From Bacteroidales bacterium (GTDB lineage Bacteria > Bacteroidota > Bacteroidia > Bacteroidales > Lentimicrobiaceae), in NCBI GenBank assembly GCA_016788045.1, contig JAEUTG010000024.1, positions 62,001 through 126,000 on the forward strand: 64,000 bases of DNA. The letters are read 5' to 3'. The notes beneath the pieces were generated by a model. That model made no database searches and was not told the DNA's origin. It was given only the letters and a program-made list of their open reading frames with translations. Numbering within the stretch: the first letter of the stretch is position 1; each line of letters starts with the position of its first letter. This document shows, piece after piece, positions 1 to 8,751 of the stretch. The position numbers and the translations under genes were made by a program.

Positions 1-83
1 TTGGAATTCTGCACCAGAACGACCAGACTTAACAATACGCAGGCAATCAGAATAAGTACTGAAACTAAGATATAAGCTCCCAT
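1..83 (-). CDS. secG: Preprotein translocase subunit SecG (C-terminus cut by window edge)
   Basis: About 27 N-terminal codons are present, starting at an ATG at 83 and running off the left edge. The peptide begins MGAYILVSVLILIAC and continues to a hydrophobic stretch ending LVVLVQNS. One hydrophobic helix followed by VLVQNS is the hallmark N-terminus of SecG, the small accessory subunit of the SecYEG inner-membrane channel. It lies 26 bp downstream of the TPR gene, on the same strand, so it is probably the last visible member of the lptE unit. This short reading frame is easily missed. The identification rests on the N-terminus only. Confidence 0.8.
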   Translation of the reverse strand, partial: MGAYILVSVLILIACVLLSLVVLVQNS

Positions 84-109
84 TTGAAATTGTGTTTTTA
101 ACGTTAAAA

Positions 110-1279
110 TCAGCCATTAAGATGGCTTTCCTCTATTTCTGAAATCAGGGCTGCAAAGTAAGTGCTTTTTTCCGGATAAATCAAACTTAATTTCTCATAA
201 ATTTTTATTGCCTTTTCATGGTTTCCCTGCCGCAGATGAATCTGCGCAAGTGTCTCCGTGACAATATCATCATGATCGATGCTGCTGAACCTGGCCCGGT
301 CGAGCGGGTTAAAGAAGTCGCGCTTTGGCTGGCTTATCCTGGGCTCGTTTCGGATAAACCGGTCAATGATCTCTGCCCTCTTTTCACTATCGGTTCTGGG
401 TTGGCTCCCTTCGTTCAGGCTTCCGTCTGCAGGCATTCCGGACTCAACCTCATCCCCTTTTACATCTCCCACATCTTCAGGCACATAGTCAGGAGTGAGG
501 AGATAGGCCGACAGCATTTCATCCGGGAAACGGTCACTTTCTTCTGTTGATCCGGTATCATCCACGGACAATTCTTCATGTGGAAGCCCTGTTAATGGCG
601 CATTTCCGGCTTCCGATGCCGGTGTAGCACGGATGATTTCTGCATCGCCGGCAGCATCATCTGCAACGATCGCCGACAAATTTTTGTTCCGGGCTTCCTC
701 CTGCCTGATTTCTGCAAGGCGTTTTGCAACAATTTCCTGCAGGCGCAAGAGATTCGCTATTTCATCTTCTGCTGAAAGGTTCACCGGTGACTGACCGGCA
801 TCCATGGCTAAACCCGCAATACTGATTTCTTCCGGGTTAACCTCAGTGACAGGGAATGCTGGTTGCTGTTCGGTATCCGGGACAAAGGAAACCGATGTTT
901 CCCCGGAAATCAGGAATGACGGATCATCCCTCTCCTCCATAAAGGGCCGGTGAGTTTCAGATGCAGATCCGGCGATATTTTCTGCAGTTTCATGAATTGA
1001 TTCCGGTTCAGGGTCAGGCTGGATAACTTCCTCTTCAGCATACAGGGGTTTCTCCTCTATCAGCCGCCTGAGTTGCGCCCGGTCGCAGGCATAGGCCGCA
1101 GCCAGCTTCAGCTGATGGTTGTACCGTATGCTGTTGATCTTCCTGTAATTCAATGCGAGCAGCATCTGAACTGTCTGGCAGTAAGGCATTTCCCTGGCAA
1201 CCTGTTCCAGCCGGGGAAGGCTCACTTCTCCCAGTGTTTCAGGATGCTTCAGGTATGACTCAAACTGCGAAGGTTTCAT
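110..1279 (-). CDS. TPR-containing protein of unknown function between lptE and secG
   Basis: 389-residue protein with no signal peptide or membrane segment. The first ~75 residues are basic and helical. The middle (~80-310) is acidic, low in complexity and probably disordered. The last ~60 residues carry one recognisable tetratricopeptide-like repeat (ETLAQIHLRQGNHEKAIKIYEKL...YPEKS). Its ATG is 6 bp from the lptE stop, so it is cotranscribed. A gene of this shape commonly sits between lptE and secG in Bacteroidota. A scaffold role in envelope biogenesis is suggested only by that context; no enzymatic motif is visible. Confidence 0.75.
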   Translation of the reverse strand: MKPSQFESYLKHPETLGEVSLPRLEQVAREMPYCQTVQMLLALNYRKINSIRYNHQLKLAAAYACDRAQLRRLIEEKPLYAEEEVIQPDPEPESIHETAENIAGSASETHRPFMEERDDPSFLISGETSVSFVPDTEQQPAFPVTEVNPEEISIAGLAMDAGQSPVNLSAEDEIANLLRLQEIVAKRLAEIRQEEARNKNLSAIVADDAAGDAEIIRATPASEAGNAPLTGLPHEELSVDDTGSTEESDRFPDEMLSAYLLTPDYVPEDVGDVKGDEVESGMPADGSLNEGSQPRTDSEKRAEIIDRFIRNEPRISQPKRDFFNPLDRARFSSIDHDDIVTETLAQIHLRQGNHEKAIKIYEKLSLIYPEKSTYFAALISEIEESHLNG

Positions 1280-1285
1280 AACCGG

Positions 1286-1834
1286 CTACCAGTTTACAAC
1301 AGATTTGTTGAAAATATCGTCAACCAGGGCTTCGTTTATCTTACTGATCAGGTCAAGTTCTACCGATGCCAGATTCAGAGAGCTGCTGTAATCTTCATAT
1401 CGGGTGAAGGAGGTTTCAAAATCGTCCTTCGGGCTGAATTTACTGGTAAACCTGACATTAACGGTTATTTTCAGCCTGATCAGCGCTGCCTGCTGATCGC
1501 CTGTGATCGCCACCGGTTCAGTGGAATAACCGGTAATCTCACCCTCAAGGTGCAGATCACCGTTGCGGGGTGTGAGAATCAGGCTGGTCTGCGATGAAAA
1601 CTTCTCACGCAGGGTTTCTGTGAATGACTGGCTCAGGGTGGGCTGCACCAGATCTGCCTTGTTCGGAAATACAGCAATGGAAATGGTTTTTGCTTCAGCC
1701 GGAACAGAAGCCCCCGTGAAGGTATACACGCCGCATCCCGGCAATATCATCGCTAAACCCATCAGGATGAAGGTTAACAAACTTTTGCCGGCAAACGCAG
1801 GACACTGTTTCATAGCAACTTTACTAGAGTTCAT
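1286..1834 (-). CDS. lptE: LptE-family LPS-assembly lipoprotein
   Basis: A 182-residue lipoprotein. The N-terminus has a hydrophobic signal followed by the lipobox LPGC and the family's typical CGVYTFTGAS segment. The rest is a small alpha/beta fold with the 'LHLEGEITGYSTEPVAI' strand region seen in Bacteroidota LptE. In the family, LptE plugs the LptD barrel and helps insert LPS into the outer membrane. The annotated ATG at 1834 overlaps the end of the upstream regulator by 11 bp; a second ATG at 1813 (MKQCPAF) would still leave a complete signal peptide, so the start is uncertain. Cotranscription with the regulator and the TPR gene is likely. Confidence 0.85.
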   Translation of the reverse strand: MNSSKVAMKQCPAFAGKSLLTFILMGLAMILPGCGVYTFTGASVPAEAKTISIAVFPNKADLVQPTLSQSFTETLREKFSSQTSLILTPRNGDLHLEGEITGYSTEPVAITGDQQAALIRLKITVNVRFTSKFSPKDDFETSFTRYEDYSSSLNLASVELDLISKINEALVDDIFNKSVVNW

Positions 1835-3047
1835 ACTCTTTTATTTTTCTGTAAAGCGTGCGTTCAGAGATTCCCAGTTCAAGCGCAGCATTTTTTCGCT
1901 TTCCGCCATGCTTTTCGATGGCTCTGCGGATCAGATCGATCTCTTTTTTCTGAATGGAGAGCGAATCATCAAGCACTTCGGAGGTGTACAAGGTTTCAAT
2001 ATCGGGATGGTCAACCCTTGGTTGAACTTCTACCAGTGGCTGATCATTCCTTGTTTCGTGATGCTCTTTGTAAAGCTGGGCAATGATGGGCTGATGCTCA
2101 CGCTGCAGCTCATGACTGACGCCCCCCTGGTCGATGATGGCCACCACCAGTTTTTTAAGCTCCCCGATATCACGTTTCATATCAAACAGCACTTTGTAGA
2201 GTATTTCACGTTCCGAAAACTCACCGGATGGGTTTTCCTTCTGAAACAGCACAGGTAAAGAACGGTTATCGGCCGGTAAATATTTCTGCAGGTTGGCAGC
2301 AGTGATGAGTCTGCTCTCTTCAATAATGGAAATCTGCTCTGTGATATTCTTCAACTGCCTGACATTACCCTGCCAGCGGTAGTTCATGAGCATCTGTTTC
2401 GCTGATTCATCGAGTTCAAGCTGAGGCATGCGGTATTTCTCGGCAAAATCGCCGGCGAATTTTCTGAAAAGAAGCACCACATCATCTTTTCTTTCACGCA
2501 GGGGCGGAATGAAAATGGGAACTGTATTCAGTCTGTAATAAAGATCCTGCCTGAACTTTCCCCGGTTGATGGCTTCCGGAATATCCACATTGGTGGCAGC
2601 GACCACCCTGACATCTGTTTTTATCACTTTAGAGGATCCCACCCGGATAAATTCTCCGGTCTCCAGTACGCGCAGGAGCCTTACCTGGGTCGAGAGAGGC
2701 AGCTCAGCCACTTCATCGAGAAAAATGGTACCGCCGTTTACTACTTCGAAATATCCCTTGCGCGACTCGTGGGCTCCGGTAAATGCCCCCTTTTCATGTC
2801 CGAATAACTCTGAATCGATGGTGCCTTCAGGAATCGCACCGCAGTTAACCGCTATATAGGGCCCGTGTTTACGGGCGCTCAGGTTGTGAATGATCTGGGG
2901 AAAAGACTCCTTCCCTACGCCACTTTCACCATTGATCAATACGGTGATGTCGGTTGCTGCTACCTGGCGGGCGATATCGATTGCTCTGTCGAGCAAAGGA
3001 GAATGGCCGATGATGCCAAACCGTTGCTTAATTGATTGAATATCCAT
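1824..3047 (-). CDS. Sigma-54 interaction domain transcriptional activator (Fis-type HTH)
   Basis: 407 residues from the ATG at 3047 (MDIQSIKQ); an upstream ATG would add 31 residues with no domain. It is an AAA+ sigma-54 activator: Walker A GESGVGKE at ~40-47, the sigma-54 contact loop GAFTGA at ~87-92, and Walker B GGTIFLDE at ~105-112. A C-terminal Fis-type helix-turn-helix carries KRKNAALELGISERTLYRKI. No receiver, GAF or PAS domain precedes the AAA+ module, so no phosphorylation or ligand input is visible and activity is probably set by binding partners or abundance. It heads the lptE-TPR-secG string, an arrangement that is widespread in Bacteroidota; whether it controls these genes is not shown by the sequence. 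Confidence 0.88.
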   Translation of the reverse strand: MDIQSIKQRFGIIGHSPLLDRAIDIARQVAATDITVLINGESGVGKESFPQIIHNLSARKHGPYIAVNCGAIPEGTIDSELFGHEKGAFTGAHESRKGYFEVVNGGTIFLDEVAELPLSTQVRLLRVLETGEFIRVGSSKVIKTDVRVVAATNVDIPEAINRGKFRQDLYYRLNTVPIFIPPLRERKDDVVLLFRKFAGDFAEKYRMPQLELDESAKQMLMNYRWQGNVRQLKNITEQISIIEESRLITAANLQKYLPADNRSLPVLFQKENPSGEFSEREILYKVLFDMKRDIGELKKLVVAIIDQGGVSHELQREHQPIIAQLYKEHHETRNDQPLVEVQPRVDHPDIETLYTSEVLDDSLSIQKKEIDLIRRAIEKHGGKRKNAALELGISERTLYRKIKEYEL

Positions 3048-3201
3048 TTGTTTAATCTGAATTCCAGAAATCTTCTGCAAAGTTAATAAATCGCTGCACC
3101 CGATGACGGGCAGCGATCGTAAAAACTGACATTTTGTCAATCATTACAAACACGATAACCATGATGCCGAAGCTCCGGCTTCTTACAAACAAGCCTTCAG
3201 G

Positions 3202-3681
3202 TCAGTAATTATTACAAAAGATGCACCCCTCTTTATGAAGATAAACCCCATGTCGTTCGCACCGGGTGTAAGCGTGACTGCTTTGAAACGGTTTTCCGGC
3301 TGAAGGCAGAATGCCACCGGCCAGCTGACAGAGCCCCTTAAAACGTAAAAGTGCGCTGAGCAATAGTTCACGATCAGGAGAATAGGGTAAGCCTGACCAG
3401 ATTTTTACTTGTTGTGCCAGAGAGCAGACACCGGAAAGAAAGCCAGCCCCTTCAACAGGATCCAGGCCATTGAGAATTTCTGCAAGATCAAATCCTGTGA
3501 AACCATCTCCCAATATGGCGGCATCGTGAGATGCCAGCCTCACCAGAATCTCCTTCTGCCAGTCAGTTATGGCGATTTCCGCTCCCGTTAGGCACAGTAC
3601 ATCAATCAATACGGCGGTCAGGCCGTTGCTCAGCACCATGGCTTCCGCAGCCGATCCCCTGAGACTTATTGTGTTGGCCAT
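3202..3681 (-). CDS. Unknown 159-residue protein with Cys/His-rich C-terminal tail
   Basis: I do not recognise this protein. It begins MANTISLRGS, is mostly helical, lacks a signal peptide, and ends with CERHGVYLHKEGCIFC, which has the spacing of a small zinc knuckle (CxxH followed by CxxC). It lies 43 bp downstream of the pheT stop on the same strand, so it could be cotranscribed with pheT. The reading frame is clean and longer than chance shadows, and the adjoining gene is on the same strand, which supports it being real. No function is assigned. Confidence 0.6.
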   Translation of the reverse strand: MANTISLRGSAAEAMVLSNGLTAVLIDVLCLTGAEIAITDWQKEILVRLASHDAAILGDGFTGFDLAEILNGLDPVEGAGFLSGVCSLAQQVKIWSGLPYSPDRELLLSALLRFKGLCQLAGGILPSAGKPFQSSHAYTRCERHGVYLHKEGCIFCNNY

Positions 3682-3724
3682 TTTTTAAATTCCGGGTTTC
3701 TGAAAGAAGACAAGCCTTCAAGTA

Positions 3725-6190
3725 TCAGCGTCTGACTCTGGCCCCTGTTTCACGCTCCAGGGTTTCGGCAAGTTTCTCCATAAACTTGTCAATTTCCTTA
3801 TCTGTCAGCGTTTTGTGCTCATCCTGCAGAATAAAACTTAACGCATAGGATTTCTTCCCGGCTTCGATTTTGTCGCCTTCATAGATGTCGAAAAGGTTTA
3901 CTTTTTTCAGCAACTGCTTTCCGGCTTTAAATGCAATGGTTTCAAGATCAGCGTATTTAACAGCCTGATCAAGCACCAATGCAAGATCGCGACGCACCTC
4001 AGGGAATCTGGATACTTCCTGGTAGGTAAGTGTGTGGTTCTTAACGGCATTTACCAGATTATCCCAGTGTACTCCGGCATAAAATACAGGCTGCGAAATG
4101 CCTGATTGCTTCAGCAGTTTATCGTGCAGACGTCCTATACAGTAAATGTTTTTCCCATTAAGCTGATAAACAGCTCCTGATGAAAAGAACGCCGGCAGGC
4201 TTTCGGAAACCTGCAGTTTACTCAGGTCAATGCCGGTTTTGGACAACGCACCGGTTATAAAGGAACGCAGGGAATAGAAATCTCCCTTTTTGTCGGGTGA
4301 ATACCAGGTTTCAGGGCCTGTCTGACCGGTAAAAAACACCGACAACAGCTTCTGTTCACGGTAGTTCTTATCTACATTGCCCCTGGCCTGAGCACCGGTA
4401 AGTTCATAAACAAAACCAAACTCGTAGAGCTTGAGGTTGAGCTGTCTGCGGTTGAGGTTGTATGCCACAGACTCCAGCCCGCTGAATAGCAGGGTCTGCC
4501 GCATCACATCCAGTTCCCTGGAAAGAGGGTTGAGGATTCTGACACATTTTTCGGGATCAAACCAGGTTCCACCTTCGTAATAGGCTGAACTGCTGAGCGA
4601 ATTGGTCATGATTTCATTAAATCCATTGCTGCTCAGGTAATCGGCTACCAGGTTCTGAAGCTTTTCGCGGTCGGGCCGCTGATGGTAAGAAATGCTTGAA
4701 TTGAGCTTCTCACCGGCGTTTATCCTGTTGTATCCGTAGATCCGGAGCACTTCTTCAATTACATCGGCCACACCGGTTACATCAACCTTGAAAGGCGGAA
4801 TCTCCAGCTCAAGTCCTTCGGCACGCTCTTCCAATACCACAACTTCAAGACCTTTCAATATCACTTTGATGTCTTCCGCAGGAATATCCTGACCGACAAA
4901 ACGGTTTACATAGTCGTAATTCAGACTTATTCTTGTGTGCTGAACCGGGGCAGGATAAATATCCACAACATCGGATGAAATTGTACCACCACAAATTTCC
5001 TTTATCAGCATGGCGGCCCTCTTCAGTGCGACAACCGTGATTTCAGGATCGGTTCCCCTTTCAAAGCGGAAAGAAGCATCGGTTTTCAGGGTATGCAGTT
5101 TCGAGGTTTTCCTTACAGAAACCGGGTTGAAACAGGCACTTTCAATAAACAGGGAGGTCGTTGATTCACTGACGCCCGAAGTAAGGCCTCCGAAAACACC
5201 GGCAATACACATCGGTGCTGTTTCATTGCAGATCATCAGATCATCCTGCCCCAGTTTTCGTTCAATGCCGTCGAGGGTAATAAAAGGTGTACCATCAGCA
5301 AGTTTTTTAACAATCACCTTTTTACCATTCACAGCAGCAAGGTCGAATGCATGCAAAGGCTGACCATATTCGAAAAGGATGTAATTGGTAATGTCAACCA
5401 CGTTGTTGATAGGGCGCACACCGATGGCTTTCAACCGGTTGGCCAGCCAGGCAGGCGACGGGCCTACGCTTATTCCATTCATGGTAATACCCGAGTACCG
5501 CGGACAGGCAGCGGCATCTTCAACAATAACCTCAACCGGTGCATCGTTGTTACTGATGCTGAAAGATTCAACATCCGGACGTTTCAGCACAACCGGGAAG
5601 TTTCCGAGCTTCCTCGCATTGATGGCCGCAGCCAGATCGCGTGCCACACCCAGGTGGGAAGCAGCATCGGCATGGTTGGGGGTCAAACCGATTTCGAACA
5701 CCACATCGGTGGTGATACCGAAATAGTCAGCTGCCGGTATTCCGGTTTTTACATCAGCCGGTAGCACCATGATTCCATCGTGGGAATTTCCCAGGCCCAG
5801 TTCATCTTCGGCACAAATCATCCCTTCGGACAACTCACCCCTGATTTTTGACCTTTTTATTTCGAATGATTCATCACCTTTGTATATCAATGTGCCGATG
5901 GTAGCCACTACCACTTTCTGCCCGGCAGCCACATTGGGCGCGCCACAAACGATGTTCAGCAGTTCAGGGCCGCCAACATCAACCGTAGTGAGGCTGAGCT
6001 TGTCGGCATTCGGATGACGCACGCAGGACTTCACTTCACCGGTAACCACGCCTTTCAGGCCCCCTTTCAGGGATTCAAATGTCTCCACCGCTTCCACTTC
6101 GAGGCCAATATCGGTAAGCAGGTGTGAAATCTCTTCCACGCTGAGGTTTGTATCAAGGTAATCACGGAGCCAGTTGTATGAAATCTTCAT
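3725..6190 (-). CDS. pheT: Phenylalanine--tRNA ligase beta subunit
   Basis: 821 residues from the ATG at 6190 (MKISYNWLRDYL, the canonical PheT N-terminus). A longer frame upstream would add 37 atypical residues. Domains in order: the N-terminal domain with the EMAP/tRNA-binding insertion (~46-150, with HPNADKLS), B3/B4 editing domain (~210-390), B5 domain (~400-480), catalytic-like core, and the C-terminal ferredoxin-fold anticodon-binding domain starting near FPEVRRDLALVLD. It pairs with PheS to charge tRNA-Phe and hydrolyse Tyr-tRNA-Phe. pheS is not adjacent, which is usual in this phylum. A TAAATTTG box just upstream (complement of 6211-6218) is a possible promoter element. Confidence 0.97.
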   Translation of the reverse strand: MKISYNWLRDYLDTNLSVEEISHLLTDIGLEVEAVETFESLKGGLKGVVTGEVKSCVRHPNADKLSLTTVDVGGPELLNIVCGAPNVAAGQKVVVATIGTLIYKGDESFEIKRSKIRGELSEGMICAEDELGLGNSHDGIMVLPADVKTGIPAADYFGITTDVVFEIGLTPNHADAASHLGVARDLAAAINARKLGNFPVVLKRPDVESFSISNNDAPVEVIVEDAAACPRYSGITMNGISVGPSPAWLANRLKAIGVRPINNVVDITNYILFEYGQPLHAFDLAAVNGKKVIVKKLADGTPFITLDGIERKLGQDDLMICNETAPMCIAGVFGGLTSGVSESTTSLFIESACFNPVSVRKTSKLHTLKTDASFRFERGTDPEITVVALKRAAMLIKEICGGTISSDVVDIYPAPVQHTRISLNYDYVNRFVGQDIPAEDIKVILKGLEVVVLEERAEGLELEIPPFKVDVTGVADVIEEVLRIYGYNRINAGEKLNSSISYHQRPDREKLQNLVADYLSSNGFNEIMTNSLSSSAYYEGGTWFDPEKCVRILNPLSRELDVMRQTLLFSGLESVAYNLNRRQLNLKLYEFGFVYELTGAQARGNVDKNYREQKLLSVFFTGQTGPETWYSPDKKGDFYSLRSFITGALSKTGIDLSKLQVSESLPAFFSSGAVYQLNGKNIYCIGRLHDKLLKQSGISQPVFYAGVHWDNLVNAVKNHTLTYQEVSRFPEVRRDLALVLDQAVKYADLETIAFKAGKQLLKKVNLFDIYEGDKIEAGKKSYALSFILQDEHKTLTDKEIDKFMEKLAETLERETGARVRR

Positions 6191-6556
6191 CGGGTTAATT
6201 TTAAGAAGGGCAAATTTAAGGATAAATCGTGAAAGGGAGGCCGGTTGCCCGAAAATGACAAAATTCTGATGCCAGCTTCGCCATATCAGATCATTTTTCA
6301 AAGTGCCGGAATTTCCTTAAAAAAAGCGGAAGCGTCCATCCTGAAACGCTCCGTAGCACCGTCCTTTTGTAGTTCACATCTAGCGGTTTCCTTTAACTCA
6401 ATAATATGCAGCACAAACAAATCTGATCATAATATGCCGGTGCGTGAAGGATTGGAATAACGGAACAGGAATTGCCGGGATAAGGATTGAAGCAAGGCCC
6501 GGGTAAACGACTGACCCTCGCCCCTTCTCAGCGTCCCTCGTCCCTTCTTCAGGCAA
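6191..6556. other. Intergenic region between recG and pheT
   Basis: 366 bp without a convincing gene. The only structured element I can point to is the complement of 6211-6218 (TAAATTTG), a candidate pheT -7 box. A 78-codon frame crosses into recG and is not supported. No hairpin or tRNA-like structure is seen. Confidence 0.5.
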
Positions 6557-8650
6557 TCAACTGATCTTCCCCCAATCAAATTCACTCCGCTGCAGGTACA
6601 CAACCATGGGTTGGTTTTCCGGTTTTTCGAGGCGGGGATCGTCGGTGAGGGTGCGGTGGGCAAACTCCCGGGCTATTTTCAGCAGTTTCTCATCTTTCAC
6701 CAGGCTTGCCAGCTTGAGACCGACCAGTCCACTCTGCTGTGTTCCCTGAAGGTCGCCCGGTCCACGCAGATGCAGGTCAACTTCGGCTATTTCAAAACCA
6801 TCGGTGGTACGGACCATGGTTTCGAGACGTTTCCGTCCATCGGAGGTCAGTTTGTAACTGCTCATCAGGATACAATGCGATTGATCGGCACCCCTCCCGA
6901 CCCGCCCGCGCAACTGATGAAGCTGTGACAATCCGAACCGCTCCGAGTTTTCAATCACCATGACTGAGGCATTGGGGACATCCACCCCTACTTCGATCAC
7001 CGTGGTAGCCACCATAATCTGAGTCTGTTTTTCGAGGAAACGCTTCATCTCACTCTCCTTTTCTGCAGCCTTCAGCTGGCCGTGCACGATGCTGATCTGG
7101 TATTCCGGAACGGGAAAGTACCGGGATACAGTATCCAGGCCATCCATCAGGTCCTGCAATTCCAGCTTATCTGACTCATTGATCAGCGGATACACAACAT
7201 AGATCTGTCTGCCTTGAGCGATCTGCTCCTTCATGAACCGAAACACCTTGAGCCGGTCTTTTTCGTAAAAATGGTAGGTCTTCACCGGTTTACGGCCCGG
7301 GGGCAGTTCATCAATCACCGAAACATCGAGGTCTCCGTAAAGAGTCATCGCGAGCGTACGCGGAATCGGAGTAGCAGTCATCACCAGCACATGGGGCGGA
7401 GTTTCACTTTTCTCCCAGAGCCGGGCCCGCTGGGCCACTCCAAAACGGTGCTGCTCGTCGATAACCACCAGTCCGAGGTTATGAAACTTCACCTGATCTT
7501 CAATCAGGGCATGGGTTCCGATCAGTATCTGAAGTTTCCCTGACTGGAGTTTGGTGTGAAGGTCGTTCCGCACCGCCTTTTTTGTGGACCCGGTAAGCAG
7601 GGCTACCTCAACCGGTAGCCCGGACAGAAAACGGCTGATCGTTTTATAGTGCTGGTTGGCCAGTATTTCTGTAGGAGCCATCAGACAAGCCTGACACTGG
7701 TTGTCGAGCGCAATGAGCATTGCCATCAGGGCAACCAGCGTTTTACCGCTTCCGACATCACCCTGCAGCAGACGATTCATCTGCTTACCGCTTCCCACAT
7801 CCACCCTGATCTCCCTGACCACCCTTTTCTGGGCGGCTGTCAGTTCGAAAGGCAGGTTCCGGTGGTAAAAACTGTTCAGGTACTGCCCGATGTTTGAAAA
7901 GACCTTTCCCTTCACTTTATCAAGCCTCACATACTTCAGCCGCAGAAGCTGAAGCTGAATGAAAAAGAGTTCATCAAACTTAATGCGCTCCTGTGCTTTC
8001 GCAAGGTTGGCCGGGCTGTCGGGAAAGTGGATTTTCACAAGAGCCTCAGCCCTGGGCATCAGGTGGGCCAGTTGCAGAACAGCAGGGCTTAAGGTTTCGG
8101 GGATCGACTTATGCACCTGGGAGATCAGGGTGCGCATTACCCTCATGATTCCCTTGGGCGTGAAGCCACGGCTTTTCATTTTCTCCGTGGTCGAATAGTA
8201 AGGTTGCAGAGGCTCGTTCTGATCAGCCTGAGCTTCCTCGGCTGATTCAATATCGGGATGGGTGAAATTGTACTTTCCGTTGAAAAGGTTGGGCTTGCCA
8301 AAGATAACATACTCCTTTCCGACCACAACTTTCTCCCTTACCCATTTAAGCCCCTGAAACCAGACCAGTTCCGTTTCACCACTGCCATCCTTAAAAGTAT
8401 AAACTATTCTGGCTCCATGTCCCTTCCCGAAAAGCTGCTGCCCCGTTACGCGGCCTTTCAGTTGTATCCAGGCAGCATCAGAATCTATTTCTGCGATGGT
8501 GAAGAACCGGCTGCGGTCGACATACCGGAAAGGGTAATAAAGCAGCAGGTCTCCAAAAGTGCTGATGTTGACTTCCTTGCGCAGGATTTCAGCCCTGGCA
8601 GGACCAACACCTTTAAGGTATTCTACCGGTGTATCGAGAATGTGCTTCAA
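6557..8650 (-). CDS. recG: ATP-dependent DNA helicase RecG
   Basis: 697 residues, full length for RecG. Helix-hairpin-helix-like N-terminus with LKGVGPARAEIL, an OB-fold wedge domain (~60-160), then helicase motifs: Walker A GDVGSGKT near 296-303, DEQH box near 396, TATPIPRTL (motif III) and the C-terminal QLRGRVGRG (motif VI). RecG remodels stalled replication forks and Holliday junctions. The frame opens with TTG at 8650 (Met-Lys-His-Ile-Leu-Asp); the only nearby upstream ATG hits a stop after two codons, so a TTG start is the best choice. A TATCTTTG box (complement of 8674-8681) sits 24 bp upstream. Confidence 0.96.
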   Translation of the reverse strand: MKHILDTPVEYLKGVGPARAEILRKEVNISTFGDLLLYYPFRYVDRSRFFTIAEIDSDAAWIQLKGRVTGQQLFGKGHGARIVYTFKDGSGETELVWFQGLKWVREKVVVGKEYVIFGKPNLFNGKYNFTHPDIESAEEAQADQNEPLQPYYSTTEKMKSRGFTPKGIMRVMRTLISQVHKSIPETLSPAVLQLAHLMPRAEALVKIHFPDSPANLAKAQERIKFDELFFIQLQLLRLKYVRLDKVKGKVFSNIGQYLNSFYHRNLPFELTAAQKRVVREIRVDVGSGKQMNRLLQGDVGSGKTLVALMAMLIALDNQCQACLMAPTEILANQHYKTISRFLSGLPVEVALLTGSTKKAVRNDLHTKLQSGKLQILIGTHALIEDQVKFHNLGLVVIDEQHRFGVAQRARLWEKSETPPHVLVMTATPIPRTLAMTLYGDLDVSVIDELPPGRKPVKTYHFYEKDRLKVFRFMKEQIAQGRQIYVVYPLINESDKLELQDLMDGLDTVSRYFPVPEYQISIVHGQLKAAEKESEMKRFLEKQTQIMVATTVIEVGVDVPNASVMVIENSERFGLSQLHQLRGRVGRGADQSHCILMSSYKLTSDGRKRLETMVRTTDGFEIAEVDLHLRGPGDLQGTQQSGLVGLKLASLVKDEKLLKIAREFAHRTLTDDPRLEKPENQPMVVYLQRSEFDWGKIS

Positions 8651-8673
8651 GGGTCAGTTCATCTTCTTTGTAA

Positions 8674-8681
8674 CAAAGATA
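8674..8681 (-). promoter_or_regulatory. Candidate -7 box for recG
   Basis: The complement reads TATCTTTG, a perfect match to the Bacteroidota TAnnTTTG -7 element, 24 bp before the recG TTG. No clear TTTG -33 box is found at 19-21 bp, so this is a partial match only. Confidence 0.4.
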
Positions 8682-8700
8682 CAATTCTGCCCGTTTCCGT

Positions 8701-8731
8701 AAAAAGAAAACGCCCGGCAGTGAACCGGGCG
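8701..8731 (-). terminator. Intrinsic terminator after gldN
   Basis: Read on the minus strand, a perfect 7-bp GC-rich stem (CGCCCGG / CCGGGCG, 8725-8731 and 8711-8717) with a 7-nt loop is followed by a T-rich tract (TTTTCTTTTT). It lies about 20 bp past the gldN stop and would end the porP-gldKLMN transcript before recG. Confidence 0.8.
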
Positions 8732-8751
8732 CATCGTTATGGTTTTCTGGA

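Noticed and set aside
1563..2258. 231-codon plus-strand frame over lptE and the sigma-54 activator
   Set aside because: Antisense to two genes with complete family motifs; no domain in the translated product.
5351..5764. Plus-strand frame inside pheT
   Set aside because: Antisense shadow of a highly conserved gene; no start signal or independent support.
6427..6663. 78-codon frame upstream of and overlapping the recG 3' end
   Set aside because: Low-complexity composition, overlap with recG's conserved C-terminus and no recognisable domain.
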